Source of the DNA: Eucalyptus grandis
Lineage: Eukaryota > Streptophyta > Magnoliopsida > Myrtales > Myrtaceae
Assembly: GCF_016545825.1 (NCBI RefSeq)
Contig: NC_052616.1
Span: 58,797,278 to 58,861,277, forward strand
DNA: 64,000 nt
Direction of reading: 5' to 3'
Shown: piece by piece, positions 13,587-25,229 of the stretch
How the letters are laid out: each line of letters begins with the position of its first letter
How positions within the stretch are numbered: the first letter of the stretch is position 1
Program-made: the position numbers and the translations under genes
Notes under the pieces: model-generated
What the model was told of the DNA's origin: nothing
The model's input: only the letters and a program-made list of their open reading frames with translations
Database searches by the model: none

Positions 13587-13723
13587 TTTGTTTTTTTTTT
13601 TTTTGTCATCCTACTCACGCCTACTCTATACTCACTCGACTTTTTGCCTCTTGCAGGCAGAGAGAATAAACCCACTCCGAAACTTACTGCCCCTACCCCA
13701 TCCCCCGAGAAGGTGGGGATTTG
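13587..13723 (-). mobile_element. SINE, tRNA-type, reverse orientation
   Basis: A poly(T) run (13590-13603) at the left and a run related to 'gtggggatttgaa' at the right give, on the minus strand, a short body ending in poly(A). It is flanked by the direct repeat 'aagaacgaacaa' (about 13575-13586 and 13724-13735). The body is related to the SINE at 24200-24384 ('ggcaagacaagg', 'gggtttatt', 'tccccaca...' segments), so the two define one family. The internal B box is incomplete here. Confidence 0.7.
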
Positions 13724-13739
13724 AAGAACGAACAAATTA

Positions 13740-14666
13740 TTAGACGGCTTTATTTTTTCTAAAAGCTTAGACCGTTAAGAAATCGGCCGAGAAAGACGTG
13801 GAAGGAAGAAATTAATTTCCATTAAACTTTTGTGCAGACTAGGACTACAATTTAAGCTAATTTATTGTGATAACAATAAGAGTACATCATGCATAATGAC
13901 ACTGCAATCATGAAACTTGTTTTTAGTCAATTCAATCTTAAACATTTTACAATTATGTCAATCCAGTCCATTAGGCTAATTTTGGCTAGTAGGATCTGAC
14001 ATAGGTCATCTAATTCAGTCCTAAAATATTTTTTACCAATTCAATCATAAAATTTTTGCAATTATACCTATTCAATTCATCTAAGCGCCGATGTGGACAT
14101 CAGCCATCCAACCAATGCCGACGTAGTAATTTTTAAATAATTTTTAAAATTTTTAAAATTTTTATTAAGTTTTTATTTTTCCTCTTCCTTTTTCTTTTCT
14201 TTTTTTCTCCTTTTCCTTCTTTTGCTTCTTTGCCCATAGTGGCCAGCGAGGTTGGATGAGGGCCGTGAAGCCCTCATCGGCTCATGGACTCTAATGACGG
14301 TCATAGCTCTCTCTCGGCCTCTACTGCATCCGGGCGAGGCCAACTTGGCGCAGTGAAGGCGACTCGCCCACAGCTTGGCGAGACCATGGCAGCCTTTGTC
14401 CGAGCCATGGCCTTGCTAGCTGCGGGCAAGGTAAAGAAACAGGAAAGGAAAATAACAAAGTTAGTTAAAAATTGAAAAAATTATTAACAAATTGCCACGT
14501 TAATATTGGTTGGACAGTCTTCACGTTAATGCCGGTCGGCAAAATTGACCGAATGAACTAAATCAACACAATTACAAAAGATTTAGAATTGAATTGACTA
14601 GAAAAACAGGTTAAGACGAATTAGTACAATTGTAATAAGTTTATAATTTTTTTTTTGGTAATTTTC
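13740..14666. repeat. Spacer plus foldback (MITE-like) element
   Basis: 13740-13905 is the unit spacer also found at 1020-1180 and 30080-30260. From about 13908 to 14605 a foldback element follows: its ends are imperfect inverted repeats of about 75 bp (left 'tttttagtcaattcaat', right 'attgaattgactagaaaaa'), enclosing a GC-rich core (14230-14420) between AT-rich arms. No transposase. The open frame at 14284-14475 lies in the core and shows no domain. Target duplication not clear. Confidence 0.65.
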
Positions 14667-14782
14667 CTTTGAACATGTATCCATGGTAGTCGTTCCAATT
14701 ATAAGGTATGTTCACACTACAAATGTCGGCAACAAAAGAATAGATGGGAAAACAAAATAGTTCCTAAACTCGAGAGCTCTAG
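14667..14782 (-). pseudogene. MRS2 exon 10 fragment (third copy)
   Basis: On the minus strand the segment aligns with exon 10 of both larger MRS2 copies, from 'CTAGAGCTCT' through the region encoding the first membrane helix and the signature motif to 'ACCATGGATACATGTTCAAA'. The bases at the signature read GTG AAC, that is VN. The acceptor before it is changed from AG to AA, and no other exon follows upstream (higher coordinates), so this is a relic of a third duplicated unit. Confidence 0.75.
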
Positions 14783-14809
14783 TTGCAACCATAGACAGAG
14801 AAAAAAAGA

Positions 14810-15960
14810 GAGTAGAAAACAGAAAAATAAAAATTAATAAAAATTCGAAAAAAAAAATTATTAAAATATTATTAAAAATTATCTATGTTGCCGGTCGTAC
14901 CACGTAAGACCGCTGACTTCCACATTAGCAAATTTCGATCAGAAATGACCAAATGAACTCAACTGGTAAAATTAAAAGGTTTAGGACTAAATTGACAAAA
15001 GTATAATAGGTTGAAAAAATGGCACATGTCAATCTCAAAGATGATGAACTTCTTTAAACACTTAAGCAGGGACTAGGGAGTAAGGATTACAAATTGAGTT
15101 TTATTAATATCTCGTGATGTTTGAGTTTTATTTGTATTTCTTTAAACGGCAGCTATCGTTACTAGGGTAATATTCTTTCCTAGAAGGCGAAATTCATCCA
15201 AACAATTGAAAAGGAATCCTTATTCCGATGGACGGTATTATTTGGCACGATAATTCATTTGATGATTCTTTGTTCATAGAAATCAAATGAGGTTTTAGGA
15301 TATTACCGTGCAATATTCGATTTGAGCCATAATTGCTCCGTGGTAGTTGGTGAGCCTTTCACAATAGGTTTATCAATGTATCCAAAGGTTACTATTCTTT
15401 TTACATAAAATAGCAAATGCCCGAAGCACAAATCGGCCAAAGGTTTGCTCAAAATGTAATTCGAACTTATTGCCACAATTGCCGTGTGGTATGCGACTAA
15501 TGTTGATCTCTCCAGAAAGGATTAGTACTATGGTGGACTATATGGACTATATGGACTATCTCCCCCTAATTGTAGTCTTTCACCCCAGGCCCAACTTGCC
15601 TGTTTGCTGAACGGCCCAACTTGTCAAGCTAGTTCTTACCAAAGGAGATATTTGCCGGATTCCGACAATATTTTTAAGTTGAACACAAAAAATCATTTGT
15701 ACTTGACATGTAACATCGAGGGAACTTAACATTCAAATGGGATATTGAGTTCTCTAAAGTTTATGGTATTGCTCGTATTCACTCACTTTTAAAAGTTAGA
15801 CTTTTGTGACTTCTATCGTCGAAATATCTTAATTTGAAGAAATTCAGTCAATTCATTGATTTAAGTTCAATATGGAACCCCGATTTTGCATTTTAAGAAA
15901 TTAGAATAGCATAGATTAATTCATTTGCTCATGTATATGATCGTATGTGGACAGTACCGG
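14810..15960. other. Intergenic, one partial foldback arm
   Basis: 14860-15020 repeats one arm of the foldback element ('aaaaggtttaggactaaattgacaaaa'-like inverted end with AT-rich inner part), as does 24060-24190. A short triple repeat of 'tatggacta' lies at about 15535-15560. I see no gene here. Confidence 0.5.
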
Positions 15961-16037
15961 ACGAAGGGAAACAGAAGGACTTAGGAACAAGAATTTCTTG
16001 CTACAAGATAGCACGCATAACATAGTCAATCTCTATA

Positions 16038-16043
16038 TTTATT
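16038..16043 (-). terminator. Possible poly(A) signal of the SEO gene
   Basis: AATAAA on the minus strand, about 245 bp after the SEO stop codon. Position fits a plant 3' UTR, but the motif is common in AT-rich DNA. Confidence 0.35.
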
Positions 16044-18045
16044 AGATGAAATGGCAGTAAGGCCCTGAGAGGCTGTTATGGCCCGAAGCACAGGCGCATT
16101 ACAAGCATATGAAAGTAAATACCAGTTAGCTCTCTTGTGATCAAAGAGGCTAATATTAACACACCACACTTGTAAAACACACTTGTCACACCTTATACAC
16201 TCCACACAACCAAACATGCTTCAAACTGAAGCTTGTTACTTTAGTGTTAGCGCCAGCGAAGGGCTCCGCGCGTTGCGAGCCCCCTTCAGTCGGAATCGGA
16301 ATGGCAACACATGAGGCAAAGATCGTATCTCATGAATCGGCCACAGACAGGGCAGTACAAATCCTCGAGATCGGTATAATGTGGGACGTAGGCGTGCAGG
16401 CACATGGACTGTCCTTGAGCGTCTTTATACTTCTTCTCGAAACCTTCTGCAAGAGCCGTCCACCAAAACTCGGCAACCTGTTCCGTCGCCATTTCTATAT
16501 CGCTCAAAAGGCCTACATGCTGCACCTGCAGATCAGGCCCTTGGTGAGGATTGCAACCCCGCCTCTTTGACAGGCCTTGTATGCTTCACTCATCTCATAT
16601 ACCATGCGATCACGCAACGGGTTGCTCTCAATTTTCAGGATTTGCACAGCTTGCAACCTACAGATCAGGCAACTCCTTAAGAGGGTGCGGAAGCGCCTCA
16701 TGTCCTCAATGGGAATTTCCCTAATACTAGGAACTCCGCCGCCGGCATCAGCTGCGGCTACCTCCACAGCAGGAGGTCCCCAAAACAATATGTACTCATC
16801 CTTAGCCTGTATGCACATGACAAGTGTTAGGTGTAAGATTACTAGATTCATCTCCAAGCATGAAAGGCAAATCTAGAAAGATGAGCGTGTTTACCGCATC
16901 CGATGTCCCATGCTGGACTACCAGCTCTCAATACTAGCTGAACCCAACTCCATATGCCCATCCAGGATGGGTGAATTCATTCCCTGTGTAAGGGAAAGCG
17001 TTCGTCCCCCATATCCGAGCATGGGCATGGCATCTGTGTTCTCCACCCGACCATGCGAGTCCAGCACCACAACCATGGTTTCTCGCTTGAAATGCCACTC
17101 TTCCTTGATATACTTAGGTGCCCACGTGTTCATTCTCTGTGGATCTACCCTATAAGCCCATGGCATCAGAGACTTCAAATTTGGCAGTGCTTCCAGTCCT
17201 TGAGCCTTCCATCCACAATAGGGATCCAAACAAGCTCATAGAGCGTCTCCTTCTCGGTTTGAATAGGGTTATTACCATCTTCCTGGTCGTCCTCTTTAGG
17301 GCTTTTTCGAAGGCGTTGAGGATCTTCATAAATGATCCTGAGAGTCTCAATGTCATCCATAGAGATCTTTAGATGCGAAATAATCAGCAACACACTCTTC
17401 TTGCTGAACAACTCAAACCTGACCTGCACATGTCCAGTCAAGAAAAGAAGGAAGTGTATAAGCCGGTTAGTAAAGAAGCAGAAGCAATCAAAGAGCTACA
17501 ATAATGAATGAGTTTGATACTTCCCAAAGTTACACAAAGATATCCAAGCATTAGTTGAATTTTTCCCGTTTGGTCTCTATCTAGTATTCGCCTAGGATAT
17601 CAGGTATGCTTTACCAGTAAACTATTAAATACTGAAAATAGTGTTAAACCGAGTAACCAGTCTGGACACATCATATAAAATTAGACATATTCTCTCCTTC
17701 CTCTATGACATAGAGAGCTTCTAAGGAAATATCTAAACAAGCAATTGATAAATGGAGAATTTCTTGGCTTCTGCCTTCCTTAAAAAAAGCTAATAAACTA
17801 TAGAGGAATATAATGTGTTCGCCATTGCACGATTGTTGCTTCCGCAGTATACATTTCCTAGAAAATAGATTGAAGAAGGGGCGAAAAAAGGAGATTCTGG
17901 AGAGGGCAAACCGGTTTGTCATTGGGACCAGTAACAATTGGATCCTGGAAGGAATCCTTCGCAGTAAGCAGTGAATTCAGAAAGTCCACGATGTCCCCCG
18001 TAGCTTTGACCTTTTCCACGTACTTATGATACTCCTCCATCCGGT

Positions 18046-18066
18046 CTATCCGGTCTATCCGGTCTA
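18046..18066 (-). repeat. 10-bp triplicate inside SEO exon 5
   Basis: The motif 'ccggtctat(c)' occurs three times in a row and is translated as a run of Asp-Arg-Ile (DRIDRIDR). It lengthens the exon without a stop. Confidence 0.7.
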
Positions 18067-19244
18067 ACATCAATGAAATGGACATTAAGCCGTCTAAAAC
18101 GAGAAGGAAATCAACGCTCAATATTAACTATTCATGACAGGTCTACCTATTTCCCTCTTGCAATCCCAGAGCAATGCGAGAACACTTGACGCTAGAGTAT
18201 GCAGTTCCAATGGTTCCGCTGATCTGAGATGACTGCCATAACTATGATTCAGTACACCAAAAAGCAGAGCCCCATATTCTTATGCGTTACCATGCAGTAT
18301 CAAGAAAACCGCTGGGTCATAGACAGGGCATATAGCAGAGAAAAGTGCATATGAGCAGTCGCATGGTTCGATGCGAGTGTTCCCGTTACCTCAGTTTTCA
18401 AAATCTAAAGGGTCTTAACAACGGGAAAGACGGAACAAGCGAACAAAAGGTGTATTTTCTCTCGGGGGATGTCGAGAAACACACGGCACACTCATGCAGT
18501 ATCCGAGAAGTAAACCAAGAAGCTGGCATCGTACTTGTCATCATCCATAAGCCAGGCGAAATAGTCCCCGGCGGCCACAATGGCGATGATGGCCTGGCAG
18601 CTCCACTTGGGCATTGTCGAAATGCTTCTGCCAATATAGGCACGCGCTTCCCACGGTGCTGTGTCACCAGCTTCTCGAGATTAACCAGGAATTGGTCCAG
18701 TCCAAGAGGTCGACGACCACCTCGTTGAGAGGAACTTCCTTTTCCGCCTTCTTGTCAGATATGAGCTTCTTCTTAAGTGAGCTCAGGCCCTTCAGGAGGG
18801 CATTTCCGCCCTCGGAAGGATCTTTGGAGATGTACCAGAATTCACCGTATTGCTGAGCGAAGGCTGTGAGGACCAACAGGAGTTGGGTGGTTCATCGATA
18901 ACTTGATAGCGTCGAGAATATGCCCCGCAACCTCTCTTCTGCATCTCTGCCGCGCTCAGCCTTGCATGCCATCTGAAGAAGGAGGAGGAGGTCGTTTTGA
19001 CTTTATTATTATTATTTTTACTTCTGAAATCAAATAAAAGCATCCCAAGTTTATATTGAAATTGTTATACATTTGTATGTTTTAATTTTGACGAGGAATT
19101 AAAAAATAACATGATTAGCTCTATATCGTGATATGAGTCAAATGTTACATATAGCCAGTATGTTAAAATCCATTAGTATAATGTTATTGACATTCTCCTT
19201 TAATAAAAACGAAACCTCGGAATTCACATCATAAATAGTAAAAA

Positions 19245-19752
19245 GGGTTACTACCCGAAAATCCCAAACTGTATATCCGTGACAAATTTACCCAAAACTA
19301 TTTTTTTGACCATGAAAACTCCAAACCTGGTACACCTATGACAAATTTATCTCAAACTATTTTTTTACCATGAAAACCCCAAATTTGTACAAATATGACA
19401 AATTTACCCTAAACTAATTTATTCGATTGCAAACCCAAAATTGGTAAATTTGTGAAAATATACCCTCCACAAATTGGATTAATACCACAAAAATCACTAA
19501 AATTGTAAACTCGTGACAAACGACATATAAATCCCAAATCGGTATACTAGTTATCTATCAAATGTAATTTAACTTAATAATTTGACAATAAAATTTAACG
19601 AAAACTAACATATAGTAAATTTGTCACAAGTGTACCAGTTTGGAGTAAATTTGTTAAAGGTATACCAATTTTGGGTTTTTGGTGGTCAAAAAAATAATTT
19701 TGGGTAAATTTGTCACAGGTGTACCAGTTTGAGGTTTTTCAGATATTAACCC
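19245..19752. mobile_element. MITE with Mutator-type 9-bp target duplication
   Basis: Located in intron 2 of the SEO gene. Terminal inverted repeats: left 'gggttactacccgaaaa', right complement 'gggttaatatctgaaaaa', continuing with 'cccaaactg' and 'gacaaatttaccca' versions inward. The 9-bp direct repeat TAGTAAAAA flanks it exactly (19236-19244, 19753-19761). No open frame. The 9-bp duplication fits a non-autonomous MULE. Confidence 0.8.
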
Positions 19753-20757
19753 TAGTAAAAATGAGTATTTCTTGCAAAGCTACTATTTTTGTCTTCGAGA
19801 CTGCATTTGTTATGTGGGAAATAAATCAATTGGAAAAATTTTCTTGAAAAATAATTGCTTGAATTATTTACAAAATAGTGAAAAAAATGAATCAAAAATA
19901 TTTTCATCGCTCACAGTGGATAAATTATTTAAATTATACAAATGATTTTTATCAAGAAAATAATTTTTAAATCATTTATTTTTTGTGAAATAAACGAAGC
20001 TTAAGATAAGAATCGGCAAGAATTCTAATGTTGTATTTACTTATGTTCTATGATGAATGAGAAACAATTGCTTGTGTGCTGAAGCAACATTACATGAACT
20101 CCAGCTTTCACCATCCTCAAGTTGTTGCTATTTCTTGTTTTAGTAAAAGTAAAAGCTTAACATGTCTACATAATTGCCCCACCTAGAAGAACGCAAAAGT
20201 TTTTCAAACCGTGTCACTCGCTTGATGAATGTAAACGGGGCACTTTGACCCCACCGTGTTACCAGAACTAATAATAATGACAAACCTGACTCCTGATCTC
20301 GTGTATTACACGTGAAATTTCGCTCGAAATAATGGTTTGCGAGATATCATTTGAAACCTGCAATAATAAAAACTAAAACAATTAGGTGCAATTTCTACAC
20401 AAATTCAACATTAAGAAATGATGCCGGTCCCTATTCAATACCTTCTCGTGGCTCTCATCGACAAGCGGGAAGACGCCTCGAAGGATGTTGTTGACGATTT
20501 CTTGGAGATCATTCACATTGCACTTCTCTTCAATAGAGGAATCATAAACTTGCTTTCCTATCGTCGTGTCTATGAACTGATGATTGTTGATGAAGTTGAT
20601 TATGGCCGAACTGGTCACAATACTCGCCATGCTGCTGCCAGGAGAGGGTTTCTATGTATCTTCCCGATGGGAGGACGAAAACAAGAGATCGAGTAACTTA
20701 ACAAGGAGGAAGAAGAAGACGAGTGACGTGCATGTTCATTTTCTCTTGCGTCCATCT

Positions 20758-20767
20758 CTTTATATAG
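20758..20767 (-). promoter_or_regulatory. TATA box of the SEO gene
   Basis: CTATATAAAG on the minus strand, about 130 bp upstream of the ATG at 20630, a normal distance for a plant promoter with a ~100 bp leader. The leader is CT-rich ('cttcttcttcctcc'). Confidence 0.6.
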
Positions 20768-20769
20768 CC

Positions 20770-21029
20770 AACCTCGCAACATGGAATGCATGCGAAGCGG
20801 AGAATAATGCTTTGATTAGTTGGAAAAGCAACATAGTTGGTGATGGGATTATCCCACATAGATTATAGAAGGGGTTAATGGTCATTTTATAAACATGAGA
20901 GAAAGCTTCATCGTTAAGTTAGTTTTTGGAACGAAAGGCTCAAGATCACCCAACACCGGTTTCAGAGCCCTTACCAACAAAATCTGAACGTCACATGTGA
21001 AATATTGGTTATAATCAGAAGGGGCTAAT
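20770..21029. other. SEO upstream region
   Basis: Presumed promoter region of the SEO gene; no further site or repeat recognised. Confidence 0.4.
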
Positions 21030-21080
21030 GATTGAGTTGTAAGTATAATAGAGTTTTTAAAGATATGATAAATTCAATAC
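21030..21080. repeat. Repeat R, copy 3, left part
   Basis: Matches the R opening ('gatat.a.aaattcaatac') and stops at the LTR insertion; R resumes at 22200 with 'aatacctt...aattataaatattaaa'. Confidence 0.65.
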
Positions 21081-22199
21081 TGTTAGGGAAATCCCTTTTG
21101 ATGTTTTGAAGATGACAAAATAAATCAAAGGCTACTAACGTGTTTGATGGTTGAGTAATAGACCATGCAGATGTTAGAACATGTAGAGGATATTATCAAA
21201 GTCGAAGACGACCGTAAGATTGAACGTAACACATGTCCAAAATATATTCTCAAGATTTTGACTTCGTGTCAAAGTCCGAAGACACGCACTCAAGACTCAA
21301 AGTCTCGAAGACCGCGACTTTAGTCAAAGTCTGCTCTACATCGAGTCCGCTCACTCGACAAATTCCAAACCGAACGTGAATGCCGAACCGAAGACACTCT
21401 ATGTCAAGCCGAACCGGGTACGTACCTTAAAGCTAAACTGCTCGTGCGTATATGTTCGACCTGACAAAGTCTACAGACAGATTGTAAAGTCTACGCACCA
21501 AATTGTAAAGTCTACGACTCATATTGTAAAGTCTACGACTCGACTTTACATCCAGATTCAATGAATCGTAACTCAAGCCCAATCATACAACAGCCTAGGA
21601 TCCGTTTGGATTCCACATCAAGATTGATTTGATTGATTCAATCTAATTGATTGACGATTGGATCTTGAAGACAAGAACTTTCTATACGAAGAAGCTTTAC
21701 TTATGGAAACCAAGATTTCGTTTGTATGAGCGATCGGAATCAATTTGGGATTTTACTTTGTCACTCAACAACTACCAAATCTTCTAGATACAGAGTCCAA
21801 TGGGTATATTGGAAGACGATTCTCCGGATACTGTCCAACGGGTAGTTTGGAAGTGGAGGAGTATTTAAGGAGATCATGGACCGATGAGCAAGTAAAAGAC
21901 GGAGCGTAGAATTTATAATTCCAAAGTCTGAGCGACTTTTGATCATATACTTGTCTCTTGAGAGCTTAAACGTTTGTAATCGTGAGAGAAATACCAAGAG
22001 AGTGACTTAGTGAGATAGTGTGATCTACTAAGTGTTTGCACTCAGTTGTAATCTCTTGTTGATTGCATATTGGAATCCAGCCAAGAAGGCCGTTAGCGTG
22101 GGAGAGTGGACGTAGGCTTGGATTAAGCTGAACCACTATAAATCTTGTGTTCTTATTCTCTTCCCTAACTCCTTTATTTTGTTCATACTAGCACTCTCA
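21081..22199. mobile_element. Solo LTR (1.1 kb)
   Basis: Starts TGTTAGGGAAATCCC and ends GCACTCTCA, flanked by the 5-bp repeat AATAC (21076-21080, 22200-22204). A 22-23 bp unit ('attgtaaagtctacgac') is repeated three times at about 21478-21545. No coding region. Length and ends suit a Copia-type LTR, but no internal part is present to prove it. Confidence 0.8.
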
Positions 22200-22310
22200 A
22201 ATACCTTAAAGTGGAATTATAAATATTAAAGATAAAAGTCAAAACTCAAAAGCTAGACGACATGTTACTCTCCAGGGTACTGCTACTCCAGAACGTAACG
22301 ATACTTACTG
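22200..22310. repeat. Repeat R, copy 3, right part
   Basis: Continues R ('aaaagctagacgacatgttactctccagggtactgc') and breaks off after 'gatacttactgg'. Confidence 0.75.
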
Positions 22311-22708
22311 GAAAGACGGACCGTGCAGCCCAACGCACGCCATGCAAAATGGGAGAATGACGCTGATTGGTCCCAGCTTAATTATACCCTTAACCAAATA
22401 TGTCCCCTTACAAAAATTACCTTCATTAGAGGACGATAGAGAACTTTGAAATGCCAGTATGTCAAGATCCCAACTTTGTCTATGTTGGGAGGAACCGATA
22501 TGATCATTGAATTATCAATTGTTGAGTTTAATGCATCAAGGATGCGAAAACTGAACACATAAGACTGCAAATATGAGAAATCGAATATTTGGATATGATA
22601 ATAAAAGGGTCATCAAAATGGGCAATTAACTATTTATTAAAGTGAATCATAAATGAGTCAGCTTAAATTTTTTTTATATAATTTATAATGATTTGAAAAG
22701 AAAATTCA
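22311..22708. other. Intergenic
   Basis: No gene, repeat or signal recognised. Confidence 0.4.
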
Positions 22709-22722
22709 AGATAAATAAATTT

Positions 22723-22898
22723 TTTTCCGTCTATGACTACCTATCCGGACTTTTTCGGCCCTGACTAATTGAATGCATGCACTGTCGCATCCATAATGGG
22801 GGCTCTCCCAGCGCCGTCTGCTCCATACACAAGGCTCGAATTTGAGACCTTTTTTAAGGAAACCAAGCTCCTTACTACTTGGGCCAACAGATGTTGCT
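22723..22898 (-). mobile_element. SINE, tRNA-type, reverse orientation
   Basis: On the minus strand it carries an A-box-like 'tggcccaagtagtaagg' and a B-box-like 'ggtctcaaattcgag', a GC-rich middle and a terminal poly(A). A perfect 14-bp direct repeat 'agataaataaattt' flanks it (22709-22722, 22899-22912). This is a different SINE family from the one at 24200. Confidence 0.8.
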
Positions 22899-22912
22899 AG
22901 ATAAATAAATTT

Positions 22913-24186
22913 AATGGGTCTGTCCTGAAACCCACTTTCGTCCATATAACCAGAAGAATAAATTGAGAAGAAAATAGGTCTACCTCTGTCTTCGGTTGGC
23001 AATTGGATCAATTATAGCGACTCATTTTCAAGGTGGAGGGTGGAATTGACAAGAAGAGTACGTTGTCGCTCTTTTGTTTTATCCACCACGGGACACAATG
23101 CGAAGTCCTTTCTCTTTTTTCTTTTTTTTCTTTTTATTGTTTTGCCTTTGTTTCATTTCTGTCCTCATTTATTTATCTATTTCATATTTTTCCTTGAGTT
23201 CAAAGCCAGCACTTCTCATGTTCAAATAATAACTTAAACTCACCAACATTTTTTGGCTTTCTAAAAAAAAATTTCGCAATTTTTTTAACTTTCAATCAGT
23301 AATTTGTTTATGACCAAACTAGAAAGTTTTTCAATAGAAAAAAAAGAAGAAAGAAAACCTATAATTTCGTCTCAATCTTGAAACTGAACGAACACACTCG
23401 GTCATAAATTGGATTTGGCAACAAACATAACAGATTCGTGACTTGAAAATAAAGGACGCATTTGGTATGTATCATCGCAACACGTTCATACTTTTCTTGT
23501 TTTTATAAGTATCACAATATTTTAGGTTTTCTTTTTCCTTTTCACTTTATTTACTTACATTTTATAGTGCTGATTTATTTTTCAATTCGATATGAAATTT
23601 TTCTGGTAACATTTACATATGAAAAGTTTGAAGTGGTTAAAATAGGTTGGGTTGAACATGAATGTGCTTTAGTTATCGTCATGTTAGGTATGGTTTGAAT
23701 ACGGGTCGGGTCGGGTATGGTCACTAGATTTGTAGTGTATATAAATGGGTCATTTTGGATTGGACTATTTTTATCTGAACCGACCTACCCATTTGATGAC
23801 TTTATTCAATAAGAAGGATTTAGATCATCTAAAGGTAGGGAGTAATTGCATGTAGTCCCAAAAGATCAAGATGCCCCAAAAAGTCCTATACCTATGCAAG
23901 CTTGGCGTGTAGAGTTGGTAAGGGATTGGAACAAGGCAAATTGGCAAAGGGTCGCGCAGCCCACACGCTTGGCTGCAATTGCCCCTTCTCGGCGAGGGTT
24001 GCAGAAGCATCGTGGCTACAATCCTTGCCTATAGATAAGATTGAAAATATATAAATAAAATTGAAAAAAATTAAACATAATTAAAAATTGTCCATGCTAG
24101 TAGCAAACTAACGTTCACATAAGTGAATTTCTAGCTAAAATTGATTAGATGGACCCAGCTAGCAAAATATGAAAATTTTAAGACTT
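22913..24186. other. Intergenic, AT-rich
   Basis: No gene recognised. 24060-24190 resembles a foldback arm as at 14860-15020. Around 23700 is a short 'gggtcgggtcgggta' repeat. Confidence 0.4.
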
Positions 24187-24199
24187 AATCAATAAACTT

Positions 24200-24384
24200 C
24201 AAGTTGCCACCCCTTCCAACTTGGAAGGGGGATGTAGGGATTCAAATCCCCACATTTTTTAGGGGGGATTGGGGTGGGGTGACGATTTCATTTCAGTGGG
24301 TTTATTTCATGACCCGCAAGGAGGCAAGACAAGGAGAATCCGAGGAGTGAGTGTTAGGTAAGATTAAAATATGACCGACAAAAA
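24200..24384 (+). mobile_element. SINE, tRNA-type
   Basis: Contains a good B box, 'ggattcaaatccc' (24238-24250), and ends in a short poly(A) after 'gaccgac'. Flanked by a perfect 13-bp direct repeat 'aatcaataaactt' (24187-24199, 24385-24397). Same family as the copy at 13587-13723. Confidence 0.8.
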
Positions 24385-24397
24385 AATCAATAAACTT

Positions 24398-25229
24398 GAA
24401 AAGGTTTAAAAAATATAATAGGTTTAAGACTTTTTAGATAATTTTTGCTTAGTCATATTCAAGTAAATTAGTCATAAATGGGTTTAAAGATAACATAGGT
24501 GTTAAATGGATCATAAATAGATTTATAACTTACTTAAATTCAATTCACCTCTATGACTTTCTTTCATTTTCTGTTGCCCTCATTTGATCTTGTACTCTCC
24601 TCTACATTCTCACCTCAGTTTCAGTATGAGTTTTCTTAAAGTGGTTTAAACATGAAGGTATTTTAGCATTATGGACCGGCTTAGGTATAAGTTACAAGAA
24701 TTTGCATTGATGGAAATGGGTTAAAAATGGAGTAAATGGGTCTATTTTGCATTACAATATTTTCAACCCAACCCAAACTCAATCCGATCTATCCATTTGA
24801 TGGGTCTATAACGGAACGAACGCCGGGGAAATTGTTAGTTTGTGTCTTGGTGCAACGAAATAGGTAATATTCTGTATGATTTCACTGGACAACATCAAAG
24901 TAACAGAGATGAAATTTCCAAAATGCTTCTCTTTTGTATGTATTTATTTAATAGCAATGTACTCCTTCCATCAAATATGCAACAGTATGACTAAATGAGG
25001 GTTTATTTAGAAAGATGATGCGTTTCTATGAAGTTTAATGATCCATAATCATCTTGTGAGATCGACCCATCTACGAATCAAAAGAAGCAGGTTTCGCCCG
25101 AAATGTTTCATCCATCATCTTCTTCTTCTTCATCATCCTTTTGATTAACCTTAATTGATCTCCTATTTTCTCTTCCTTTCACCCGTCCAAGAGACATGGA
25201 GACATTGGCATTCTCCTACTCCTCTCTCG
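24398..25229. other. Intergenic, AT-rich
   Basis: No gene recognised; (ttc)n-like run near 25120-25135. Confidence 0.4.

Larger units (their letters stand above)
16286..20630 (-). pseudogene. Sieve element occlusion (SEO/SEOR) gene, disrupted
   Basis: SEO proteins form the P-protein filaments that plug phloem sieve elements after wounding. Exons placed by GT/AG sites: ex1 20442-20630 (ATG at 20630), ex2 20286-20357, ex3 18516-18972, ex4 18147-18223, ex5 17912-18093, ex6 16895-17423, ex7 16286-16805; about 675 residues in total against roughly 700-750 usual for the family. Family features: N-terminal domain with 'VLTAFAQQYGEFW' in ex3; 'SVLLIISHLKIS', 'YELVWIPIVD', 'KYIKEEWHFK' and 'VVVLDSHGRV' in ex6 (thioredoxin-like part); C-terminal Cys-rich 'CPVCGRFMRYDLCLMCC' in ex7. 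Lesions: TGA at 18892-18894 replaces the Trp of the 'SSYRW' segment; a frameshift follows near 18610-18640 in ex3; 1 bp is missing near 17015 so that the usual 'MLWIWG' is split. Which SEO subgroup it belongs to cannot be told. A single uncorrected assembly error at each site is the alternative to true decay. Confidence 0.85.
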
